A stretch of 24,224 bases of DNA from Scatosoma sp002474405 (lineage in GTDB: Bacteria > Bacillota > Clostridia > Christensenellales > Borkfalkiaceae): assembly GCA_937892545.1 (NCBI GenBank), contig CALAFO010000033.1:1-24224 (forward strand), given 5' to 3'. Shown here one piece after another: positions 1 through 7,088 of this stretch; the first letter of the stretch is position 1; each line of letters opens with the position of its first letter. The notes beneath the pieces were generated by a model that was not told where the DNA came from, did not search any database, and worked only from the letters and a program-made list of their open reading frames with translations. The position numbers and the translations under genes are program-made.

Positions 1-23
1 TGATTTATTTAACTTTTTTCTCT

Positions 24-40
24 CTAAGTGTTGCACTTAG
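24..40. repeat. Short perfect inverted repeat near the left edge
   Basis: Two 7-base arms (CTAAGTG and CACTTAG) are separated by three bases. The hairpin is not followed by a T-run on either strand, so it does not look like an intrinsic terminator. It lies downstream of the regulator gene, close to the window edge. Whether it belongs to a neighbour outside the window cannot be seen. Confidence 0.35.
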
Positions 41-71
41 CTTGACAATTCATCGCATCGGGACATTCTGT

Positions 72-106
72 TTTTAAATTTAAAACGACGGCGACAAACG
101 TTTGTC
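72..106. promoter_or_regulatory. Two adjacent perfect 14-base palindromes (possible operators)
   Basis: Positions 72-85 (TTTTAAATTTAAAA) and 93-106 (GACAAACGTTTGTC) are each perfectly self-complementary. The second overlaps the TGA stop codon of the minus-strand regulator gene (105-107). A 14-base palindrome centred on CG is the shape of site that dimeric LacI- or GntR-type repressors bind. I found no second copy at the promoters of this window, so assigning it to the local regulator is only a guess. Confidence 0.25.
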
Positions 107-1193
107 AGTTGACGGGGATTCCTTCTACCAGCTCCACGGGGGAATACGTCTGTCCGTTACAGATGCGCAAAATAAGCGAAACCGCCGCCGAACCGAGACG
201 GAAAAAGTCCTGCCGCACGCTGATCAATCCTTCGGCGCGCGCTTTTTCGATGTCCGTGCAGTCGAAACCCGTCAGCGTGAGTTCTCCCGGAATGGATATT
301 CCGAGTTGTTTCGCCACTTTACACACCATTTCGAGCGTAGTATCGTTCATGCAACAGATCGCCGTCGGCTTTTCTTCCAGCGATAAATAACGTAAAAGTT
401 CGTTTTTTACGTACTTATGAAAGAGTTGTCTTTGTCCGGCGGGGGAGGACATCATCTCCTTTTTGTGCAGGTCGTAGGTGTTGAAAATGTATTCGTTTTT
501 AAGAGGCAAGCCGTTCTGCACGATGCCGCGGCAGAAACCGCGGAAACGTTCGCTTTCGGTGTAAGCCATCTGTTCGCAGACGGAAAAGAAACCGATTCGT
601 TTGTGTCCGTTTGCCGCAAGTTTGTTTACCACGCCGCACATGCTGTTGGCGTTCGTAGAGGTTACGAGCGGGGTTTCCAGCCCTTCGATGGGGCGATCGA
701 TACATACGATGGGAATTTTTTCCGTGAGAATCGCGGCGTACAAATCGAGATTGCAAAGGGAGACGCAAGGGTATACGATGATGCCGTCCGGTTTGTTGGA
801 AAGCAGTTCCGTCAGAAATTTCCGTTCCCGTTCCACGTTGTTGTGCGTGTTGTAAAGAGGCGTGAATATGTTGTACGAAAGCGCGGTGTTCTGGATTCCC
901 GTCATGATGTCGTTGAACGTTTCTTCAAACGGAAGAATGGCGGGGATGATGAGCGGCGTGCTGTGATCGAGTTTTCCGTTGACGAACGTTCCGCTTTTTT
1001 TAACGCGATAGATAAGGTTGCTTTCCGCAAGATCTTTCAGCGCCCGCGCCACCGTAATGCGGCTGACGCCGTAAATTTTCGTCAATTCGATTTCGGTGGG
1101 TAATTTTTCGCCTACTTTTAATTGTCCGCTTTTGATTTTCGAGATGATATCGTTATACACCGCGCTGTATAACGTTTTTTCTTTTTTTGCCAT
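105..1193 (-). CDS. GntR/LacI-type (AraR-like) transcriptional regulator
   Basis: This is a 362-residue sugar-responsive DNA-binding regulator. Residues about 5-72 form a GntR-type winged helix (PTEIELTKIYGVSRITVARAL is the recognition-helix region, with the wing around KKSGTFV). Residues about 80-362 resemble the periplasmic-binding-protein-like effector domain of LacI/AraR proteins (PDGIIVYP, PIVCIDRP, NGHKRIGFFS, AICCMNDTTLEM, LTGFDCTDI). This GntR head plus LacI body is typical of AraR-family repressors, which are released from DNA by a sugar. The ATG at 1193 follows an AAAGGTG ribosome site, and its own promoter lies at 1220-1248 on the minus strand. It is transcribed divergently from the transporter and glycosidase operon, so it most likely represses that operon. 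The effector (mannose, mannobiose or another sugar) cannot be read from the sequence. Confidence 0.9.
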   Translation of the reverse strand: MAKKEKTLYSAVYNDIISKIKSGQLKVGEKLPTEIELTKIYGVSRITVARALKDLAESNLIYRVKKSGTFVNGKLDHSTPLIIPAILPFEETFNDIMTGIQNTALSYNIFTPLYNTHNNVERERKFLTELLSNKPDGIIVYPCVSLCNLDLYAAILTEKIPIVCIDRPIEGLETPLVTSTNANSMCGVVNKLAANGHKRIGFFSVCEQMAYTESERFRGFCRGIVQNGLPLKNEYIFNTYDLHKKEMMSSPAGQRQLFHKYVKNELLRYLSLEEKPTAICCMNDTTLEMVCKVAKQLGISIPGELTLTGFDCTDIEKARAEGLISVRQDFFRLGSAAVSLILRICNGQTYSPVELVEGIPVN

Positions 1194-1219
1194 ATTTTCA
1201 CCTTTGTTAAGTTACTATA

Positions 1220-1248
1220 ATTATAATATAAATTTCGCAAAGAATCAA
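1220..1248 (-). promoter_or_regulatory. Sigma-A-type promoter of the regulator gene
   Basis: Read on the minus strand, the -35 box TTGATT (1243-1248) and the -10 box TATAAT (1220-1225) are separated by 17 bases. They lie 26 bases upstream of the regulator's ATG. The predicted transcription start is near 1213. Confidence 0.75.
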
Positions 1249-1251
1249 GTT

Positions 1252-1275
1252 TTTTGTTATAAATTTTTATCAAAA
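1252..1275. promoter_or_regulatory. Imperfect 24-base palindrome between divergent promoters
   Basis: Twenty of the 24 bases match the reverse complement. The outer arms are TTTTG and CAAAA, with an AAATTT centre. It sits directly behind the -35 box of the regulator promoter and about 56 bases upstream of the -35 box of the operon promoter, a reasonable place for an operator. The region is very AT-rich, so a chance palindrome is a real possibility. Confidence 0.3.
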
Positions 1276-1331
1276 CCGAAAAAAAGATATGACATAAAAA
1301 TTTATTAAACTATATTTTTTTCAAAAAGGTA

Positions 1332-1360
1332 TTGACAGCGAACGGCAGGTGGGATATAAT
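1332..1360 (+). promoter_or_regulatory. Consensus promoter of the transporter and glycosidase operon
   Basis: TTGACA (1332-1337) and TATAAT (1355-1360) are both exact sigma-A consensus boxes with the ideal 17-base spacer. The transcript should start near 1367, leaving a leader of about 65 bases before the binding-protein ATG at 1432. A promoter this strong in front of a catabolic operon implies control by a repressor, presumably the divergent GntR/LacI-type protein. Confidence 0.85.
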
Positions 1361-1431
1361 AAATCCGCGTGAGGAAACTGAGTCGCCTCATGTTTCGTTC
1401 CGGGAAACGGACCGAAAAGGGAGGAAAGGAC

Positions 1432-2805
1432 ATGAAACTTTTTAAGAAAGGCATCATAAGCGTTTTGTGCGGAGCAATCTGTCTGCTCGGCGTGGCTTGC
1501 GGAGCGAATCCCGCCGTAAAACCCGACGACGGGCCGATCGGCGATGTGGACGAAAACAAGCAGATCACGCTCAGAATCGAATCCGCCGCGCCTTTAAAGA
1601 GCAACTATCAGGCGCTTCTTCGCAGCGAGGAAGAGGGAACGCAGCTGTACAATCAGGCGTTGTTCACCAAACGGCTTGTAGACGGCTTCAAGCAGAAACA
1701 TGCCAACGTGAAACTGCAATTCATAGAGGACGGCTGGGGAGACGCGCTTTTCCAGGCACAGCAACTCTATATCCGCGATTACAACGCGGGCGGGAAAATG
1801 GCGGTGGATATCATGATCGGCGAAACGTATATGGGTTACTTTGCCGAGAACGGCGTATTTGCCAAGCTGGACAAGGAAAAGTTTTCCGATGTAATCGACG
1901 GGGCGTGCGCCGACGTTACGATAGACGGCGAACGTTACGGCGTGCCTATGTGTACGGGTATCATGGGCTTGCAATATAATACGGATATTCTTTCCGAAGC
2001 GGGAATCGCGGAGGAAAAATGGGTTCCTTCCACGTGGGCGGAACTTCTTGAAAATTGCAGAATCGTTTCCGAATACGCCAAAACGAACAATAAAACTTAC
2101 GGCGGCATCGTGATGAATAACGTGGCGGGAATGTCCGGCGCGTTCCGCGCTACGCCGTTCCTTCGTGCGGCGGGCGGAGATATCCTCGATTCCGAGGGGA
2201 AATTGGCGATCAATTCGGATTCCAACGTAGAAGCGTTCGGATATCTGCGCGATCTGGCGCAGTATGCGTATGCGGATTCGCTTACCTGCGATAACGAGGA
2301 TACGTTGCAGTATTATTTCACGAACAAAAATTACGGCGCGTATATGATCGAAGGACAATGGTCGATGGCAAGCGCGCCCGATAACATCAAAAGCGCGCCC
2401 CTGCCCGCGAAGAACGCGGACGGCACGGGAAAGGGCAACATCTATTGCGGGAACGTGCTTTTCGGCGTAACGAACGCTTCCGAAAACAAGGCGGCGGCGC
2501 AGGCGTTCCTCGAATATCTGACGAGCTCCGAAGTGCAGAGCTGGTTCTACGAACTCGACGGGCGGCTTCCCGTCAGCAAGACGATGCTTGAAAGCGAAGA
2601 AATCCTTACCGTTCACCCGAATATCAATTCGTATATCAAAGAACTGGTTGCGGGCGGATTCGACGGCGGGCTTTCCTGCTTCGTGAAAAACGCAAACGAC
2701 ATCTGGAGCCTTTGGGGATCGTTCTACAGCAACGTTCTTACTTCCGCGACGGATATCAGAACGCTTGCGGATAAAGCGCAGGCGGATATCGGAGCGAAAA
2801 TATAA
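1432..2805 (+). CDS. ABC transporter sugar-binding lipoprotein (family 1)
   Basis: This is a 457-residue extracellular solute-binding protein of the UgpB/MalE class, the substrate-capture subunit of a CUT1 carbohydrate importer. I chose the ATG at 1432 because a strong GGGAGGAAAGG site (1419-1429) lies just before it and the protein then begins with a lipoprotein signal, MKLFKKG followed by a hydrophobic stretch and GVAC (lipidated Cys21). The mature part carries typical family features: LVDGFKQKHANVKLQF near the start, VDIMIGETYMGYFAENGVFAKLD, YGVPMCTGIMGLQYNTDIL, a WAELLENCRIV stretch, and AAAQAFLEYLTSSEVQSWF near the end. Its stop codon overlaps the start of the first permease gene (TAATG), so the genes are translationally coupled. 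The neighbouring mannosidases suggest an oligomannoside or related oligosaccharide as substrate. That is inference. Confidence 0.9.
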   Translation: MKLFKKGIISVLCGAICLLGVACGANPAVKPDDGPIGDVDENKQITLRIESAAPLKSNYQALLRSEEEGTQLYNQALFTKRLVDGFKQKHANVKLQFIEDGWGDALFQAQQLYIRDYNAGGKMAVDIMIGETYMGYFAENGVFAKLDKEKFSDVIDGACADVTIDGERYGVPMCTGIMGLQYNTDILSEAGIAEEKWVPSTWAELLENCRIVSEYAKTNNKTYGGIVMNNVAGMSGAFRATPFLRAAGGDILDSEGKLAINSDSNVEAFGYLRDLAQYAYADSLTCDNEDTLQYYFTNKNYGAYMIEGQWSMASAPDNIKSAPLPAKNADGTGKGNIYCGNVLFGVTNASENKAAAQAFLEYLTSSEVQSWFYELDGRLPVSKTMLESEEILTVHPNINSYIKELVAGGFDGGLSCFVKNANDIWSLWGSFYSNVLTSATDIRTLADKAQADIGAKI

Positions 2806-3731
2806 TGGCGTACGAAACGACGATTCCGCAGGAGGAAAAAGCCGACGCGTGCGCGAAATCGCGCCGCCGCATCGTTCTGCGTGAAAATCTGCGCGGTTGG
2901 GGAATTGTCGGGCCGATTATTCTGTATCTTGTGATTTTTACTTTTATCCCCCTCGTGATTCTGTTCCGATACAGTTTCACGCAGGACGATCTGTTCAAGG
3001 GGACGATATTCGTAGGATTTGAGAACTACAAACAGATTTTCACCGACCCGAACTACTATATGTTGTTTCTTGCCACGATTCTTATCGCCGTGTTTACGAT
3101 AGGGTTTAGCCTTGTGTTCGGCATGCTGATCGCGCTCGGCGTTACGGGGCACATCCGCGGCAAAGGGTTTTACCGCACGGTGTATTATATTCCCGTGGTG
3201 GTATCCATGGCGGTTGTCGCGCAGATTTCCAACGTCTGGCTTTCGTACAACAACGGTACGTTCAACAATATTCTCATCGCTTTGGGGCTGGAAAAGATAG
3301 CGTGGTACAAAAGCACGTTCTGGATGTATTTCTGGATTATCGTCATCTGCGTGTGGAAAGGGCTTGGCTCGACGGTGATTCTTCTGATCGCGGGGCTGAA
3401 CGCCATTCCGCCGGAAGTGTACGAAGCCGCCGACCTCGACGGGGCAAACGGCGCGGAAAGATTTTTCAAAATCACTCTGCCGCAGCTGCGCCCCATGCTG
3501 GTGTTCGTTATGATTACCTCGATTATCGGCGCGTTCAATATTTTCGAACCCGTACAGTTGATTTCGCAGGGCGGACCGGACGGCACGACGAAAGTAATAT
3601 TGTTCCAGATTTACAACGAGGCGTTCCAGAACGGAAACTACGGTATGGGCAGCGCGATTTCCGTTGTTGTTCTGTTGATTCTGATGCTGCTCACCATGCT
3701 CAACATGAAATTCGGCGAGGAAAAGAATTAA
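2805..3731 (+). CDS. CUT1 sugar ABC transporter permease (MalF/UgpA type)
   Basis: This 308-residue integral membrane subunit forms half of the transport channel. A cytoplasmic N-terminus rich in charged residues (1-30) is followed by a first helix (GPIILYLVIFTFIPLVILF, 36-54) and about five more membrane segments. The EAA loop that docks on the ATPase is clear at residues 207-230 (EAADLDGANGAERFFKITLP). The conserved C-terminal segment FEPVQLISQGGPDGTT is also present. The start overlaps the preceding stop as TAATG. The next permease begins 10 bases downstream, so the two form a typical heterodimer pair. No ATP-binding subunit is encoded here. Confidence 0.93.
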   Translation: MAYETTIPQEEKADACAKSRRRIVLRENLRGWGIVGPIILYLVIFTFIPLVILFRYSFTQDDLFKGTIFVGFENYKQIFTDPNYYMLFLATILIAVFTIGFSLVFGMLIALGVTGHIRGKGFYRTVYYIPVVVSMAVVAQISNVWLSYNNGTFNNILIALGLEKIAWYKSTFWMYFWIIVICVWKGLGSTVILLIAGLNAIPPEVYEAADLDGANGAERFFKITLPQLRPMLVFVMITSIIGAFNIFEPVQLISQGGPDGTTKVILFQIYNEAFQNGNYGMGSAISVVVLLILMLLTMLNMKFGEEKN

Positions 3732-3741
3732 GGGGGACAAT

Positions 3742-4644
3742 ATGAAAGTTGTTAAAAAAAGTTCGATTGTTTGTACCCATATTTTTCTTTGCCTCGGCGT
3801 AGTTCTGATGCTGTATCCCTTCGTTTTCGCGTTTCTCGGTATGTTCAAAACGATAGAAGGGTTTTACGAAGTGGAGATTTTGCCCGTTCCCGACGGAATC
3901 GGCTACGGGATAAGCAATTTACGGATTATTTTCCGCCGGGCGGAAATTTATCGTTCGATTTTAATCACGCTCGGACGGTTCGTCTGGTATGCGGCGATAT
4001 CCGTGCTGACTTCCGTGCTGGGCGGGTACGCCTTTGCGAAAGTGAACTTCAAGTTCAAGAAAGCGGCGTTTTATATCATCATGTCTACGATGATGATTCC
4101 CGGCATCGCGCTGCTGATTCCGCAATACCTCGAACTGATGCGGTTTCCGCTTGTCGGCGGCAACGACATTACCGGGTACGGCGGCGTGGGCTTCCGCGAC
4201 AATATGGCGGTGCTCTTTATCACGGGGTGGATTTCGGCGTATAATATCTTTCTTGTGCAGCAGTCTTTGCGGCAGATCGGCGACGATTACCGCGAGGCGG
4301 CGGAGATAGACGGCGCGGGGTTCTTCCGCGTGATCTTCTCGATTTACATGCCCATGCTCAAGCCCATCGTGGCGCTGATGATTCTGCAGACTTTCATCGG
4401 GCAGTGGAACGATTATCTTTTTCCCGTGCTCTTTCTGCCGAGCGCGCGTTCGCTCTGGCCGATCGGGGTGCTGTCGGTGAAAATTCAGTCCGACTACCTG
4501 TATACCGCGGGTACGGGAGGATTGATGAATTATCCCATGGTTATGGCGATGGGTGTGTTTATGATGATTCCGCCTATTGCGGTGTATATTTCCTGTCAGA
4601 AGTATTTCATACAGGGAATTACGGTAGGCGGCGTGAAAAGTTAA
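3742..4644 (+). CDS. CUT1 sugar ABC transporter permease (MalG/UgpE type)
   Basis: This 300-residue membrane protein is the second channel subunit. It has a first hydrophobic helix at about residues 10-33 and a helix around 82-98 ending in GGYAFAKVNFKFK. Further membrane segments include YIIMSTMMIPGIALLIPQY. The EAA loop lies at residues 185-208 (EAAEIDGAGFFRVIFSIYMP). The C-terminus ends in the usual YFIQGITVGGVKS, characteristic of the MalG side of CUT1 systems. The ribosome site AAGGGGG (3732-3738) precedes the ATG. It pairs with the upstream permease and should share that operon's solute-binding protein. Confidence 0.93.
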   Translation: MKVVKKSSIVCTHIFLCLGVVLMLYPFVFAFLGMFKTIEGFYEVEILPVPDGIGYGISNLRIIFRRAEIYRSILITLGRFVWYAAISVLTSVLGGYAFAKVNFKFKKAAFYIIMSTMMIPGIALLIPQYLELMRFPLVGGNDITGYGGVGFRDNMAVLFITGWISAYNIFLVQQSLRQIGDDYREAAEIDGAGFFRVIFSIYMPMLKPIVALMILQTFIGQWNDYLFPVLFLPSARSLWPIGVLSVKIQSDYLYTAGTGGLMNYPMVMAMGVFMMIPPIAVYISCQKYFIQGITVGGVKS

Positions 4645-4680
4645 ATAAAACGGGAAACCGTGATTATGAAGGAGGAATAC

Positions 4681-7068
4681 ATGAAAAAACAATTAGCAAT
4701 TGCAATGAGCGGCTTGCTTGCGCTTTTCGGAATGACGGGATGCGGCAAGACGACCACGGAAACGAAGGACGTGGAAAAGACGTACGGCGCGTACAGCAAA
4801 GTATGGGCGGCTTCCGATTCCGAGGTGGTGCACGAAACGGGCGACCTTGCGATAGACGACGGCTGGGGCGCGGTGCTCGATACCAACGTCGGCGCGCTCT
4901 GCTCGGTGCAAACCGAGGTGCTTCATCCCACGGCGTATACGGCGGCTGCGCGACTGCTTATCAACGAACGCAGCGCTTCGTCGAAAGACGTTGCGTGCGT
5001 GTTGCGCGTGCTGGACGACGCGGGCAGAGAACTCGGAAGAAGCAATGTACATATCAGCGAATTCGACGCGAAACTGACGTATCAGGATTTTACGTTCACG
5101 TTCCCCGTGGAAACCACAACGGAAGCGACGTTTGAAATTTACTGGCCGGGCACGAATTACGTGCGCGTTTCCGAATTCGGCATTATGAGCAGAACGAACG
5201 ACAGTCTGCCCGATTTTTCCGCCACGGGCGAATCTCTGCTCGGCGCGGATATTAAAGAGAACGTGGAGTACAGCGAATCGGCGCTCTATTTCTTCGATTT
5301 GTACGATTATATGTTAACGCGGGCGGCGGATGCGGAAGAACAGTACGATATCGCAAACCTTATCAGCACGCTGCAGGGACTTGTCAACCGCGACGGACAG
5401 CGCCTGTTTATCCGTTTTACGGCGGCGAACAATTTCTCGGAGGACGTAGACGGATTCTGGCTGAATTATCTCACGCAGGAAGGGAACTTCCTCGGAGAGA
5501 AAAACGTGGTTACGGTGCAATCGCCGATGACGCTGCTCAACCTCTTCAAAGATTATTATAAGGGGTTTGCGGCGTGGGATTCCGCCGTTCCCGCTACGGT
5601 GAACGCCGTTGCCACGGCGTGCGGCGCGGACGACCTTCTGCCCGTGCGTTACAGCACCGTACGCAACAGTCTGTACTGGTACTTGCAGAATAACTCCGCT
5701 TTTGCGGGCAAAGAAATCAAAGTGAATCTCGGCGAAAAGTTTACGGGCAGCGGAACGATTTACGGCACGGAAACCCCGTCTACGGGCAGCCGCAAAAACG
5801 ACGCGTACGTCTGGGCGAAAGAGAACTATCTGGATACGCACAAAACGAATTCGCATATGATGGCGTATCACGTTGACGCGTACGGTTCGAACACCGTGTT
5901 CGCGGCGTACAGCGATTTGCAGAACATGTTCCTTTCCAACCGCGATTACTATATCGCGAACAAGGCGTTCTTCTTCGATTTGTCGCCCATGGAATTCGAG
6001 ATTCCGGACGACGACCCCGATCAGCAGAACATCGATACGGATAACGGCACCATCGATTACGCTACGTTCAACGCGATCATGCGTTCTCAGGCGGCGTATG
6101 CGGAAAGCGCGGACGAAAGCAAGCCCATCGACGTGGGCGGTTTCACGCCCTGGCATCTGAAATATACCCGTTACACCAATCCCGTGGCTTCGGGAGAAGT
6201 AACGTGCGAATGGGAAACCGTATGGCTGTTCTCCATCTATAACGCGTACATCAATGCGGACGCGCCCAGCTACACGGCGATGGCGAACGCATCGATTTAT
6301 ATGAATTATACGATGAAGGCTTCTTACACACAGAAAGGTGCGAAAACCGTAAAAGAGAGCCTGCCTGCCGAGAACGAACAAGGCGTGAATTATCTGCTGT
6401 TCTACATGGGCGATTTCGACGCTTCGGCATGGCTGAACACGGCGATGATTAAACTCTGGAACGATTCCAGACGCGGAGAGATTCCGCTTTGCTGGACGTT
6501 CTCGCTGGATATTGCCAAGCGCGCGGGGCACGTGGTGGATATGATGTATTCCACGGCAACGGCAAATGATTATTTCGTGGCGGGCGATAACGGCGCGGGA
6601 TATCTCAACCCCATGGCGTATGCGAATTCGATGCACGAAGGCGTTTACGGGAACCTCGATTTGTGGGCGGCGTATAATAAGGTATTGTACGAACGTTTCG
6701 ATATAGACTATACGGGCTTTGTGGTTACGCGTTCTTCCATTTCGAAAGAAATTGTGGAATGTTACGCGAAATTCTGCAAGGGCATGTCGACGAACTTTCC
6801 TTATAACGGCGAGGCGGTAGACGGCATTCAGACCGTTTCCAGCATCGATTATAACGGAAACGCGGATTCTTTCGTGAAGAATTTCTCCGTGAAGAAAGCG
6901 GGAGATCAGAGTACGTTCCGTAACGTCCGGTTTATTCTTCGCGACCCTTCCAACGTATACGAGCTTTATCAGAAACTTACGCAAGAGTATAAAGACTATA
7001 ATTTCAGAATCGTCGATCCCTACACGTTCTACGGGTTGATGGCGCAACAGAACGGCTCCGCGAAGTGA
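4681..7068 (+). CDS. GxGYxYP-family surface lipoprotein (putative glycoside hydrolase)
   Basis: This 795-residue protein is probably lipid-anchored outside the cell. The ATG at 4681 is preceded by GGAGG (4671-4675). It gives a signal peptide ending GMTGC, with lipidated Cys21. Residues about 30-180 look like a beta-rich, galactose-binding-like N-terminal region. Residue 231 begins LQGLVNRDGQRLFIRF, a stretch characteristic of the N-terminal part of GxGYxYP proteins. Residues 638-644 are GAGYLNP, matching the Gly-x-Gly-Tyr-x-x-Pro signature of the C-terminal part; the sixth position is Asn rather than the usual Tyr. The family is annotated as putative glycoside hydrolases, and I know of no firmly established reaction. 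Its place between a sugar importer and two mannosidases fits an extracellular role in glycan trimming or recognition. I am confident of the family and not of the activity. Confidence 0.8.
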   Translation: MKKQLAIAMSGLLALFGMTGCGKTTTETKDVEKTYGAYSKVWAASDSEVVHETGDLAIDDGWGAVLDTNVGALCSVQTEVLHPTAYTAAARLLINERSASSKDVACVLRVLDDAGRELGRSNVHISEFDAKLTYQDFTFTFPVETTTEATFEIYWPGTNYVRVSEFGIMSRTNDSLPDFSATGESLLGADIKENVEYSESALYFFDLYDYMLTRAADAEEQYDIANLISTLQGLVNRDGQRLFIRFTAANNFSEDVDGFWLNYLTQEGNFLGEKNVVTVQSPMTLLNLFKDYYKGFAAWDSAVPATVNAVATACGADDLLPVRYSTVRNSLYWYLQNNSAFAGKEIKVNLGEKFTGSGTIYGTETPSTGSRKNDAYVWAKENYLDTHKTNSHMMAYHVDAYGSNTVFAAYSDLQNMFLSNRDYYIANKAFFFDLSPMEFEIPDDDPDQQNIDTDNGTIDYATFNAIMRSQAAYAESADESKPIDVGGFTPWHLKYTRYTNPVASGEVTCEWETVWLFSIYNAYINADAPSYTAMANASIYMNYTMKASYTQKGAKTVKESLPAENEQGVNYLLFYMGDFDASAWLNTAMIKLWNDSRRGEIPLCWTFSLDIAKRAGHVVDMMYSTATANDYFVAGDNGAGYLNPMAYANSMHEGVYGNLDLWAAYNKVLYERFDIDYTGFVVTRSSISKEIVECYAKFCKGMSTNFPYNGEAVDGIQTVSSIDYNGNADSFVKNFSVKKAGDQSTFRNVRFILRDPSNVYELYQKLTQEYKDYNFRIVDPYTFYGLMAQQNGSAK

Positions 7069-7088
7069 GCAGATAAGAAGGAGAAAAT

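Noticed and set aside
24..40. Terminator of the regulator gene
   Set aside because: On the minus strand the stem is followed by purines (AGAGAAAAAA), not a T-run.
42..69. Plus-strand promoter starting with TTGACA at 42
   Set aside because: The -35 box is perfect, but the best -10 at the right distance is CATTCT, and it would fire into the 3' end of the oppositely oriented regulator with no gene to serve.
5314..7047. A 577-codon antisense open frame opposite the GxGYxYP gene
   Set aside because: Its basic, low-complexity translation has no motif or ribosome site, and it lies wholly inside the supported gene.
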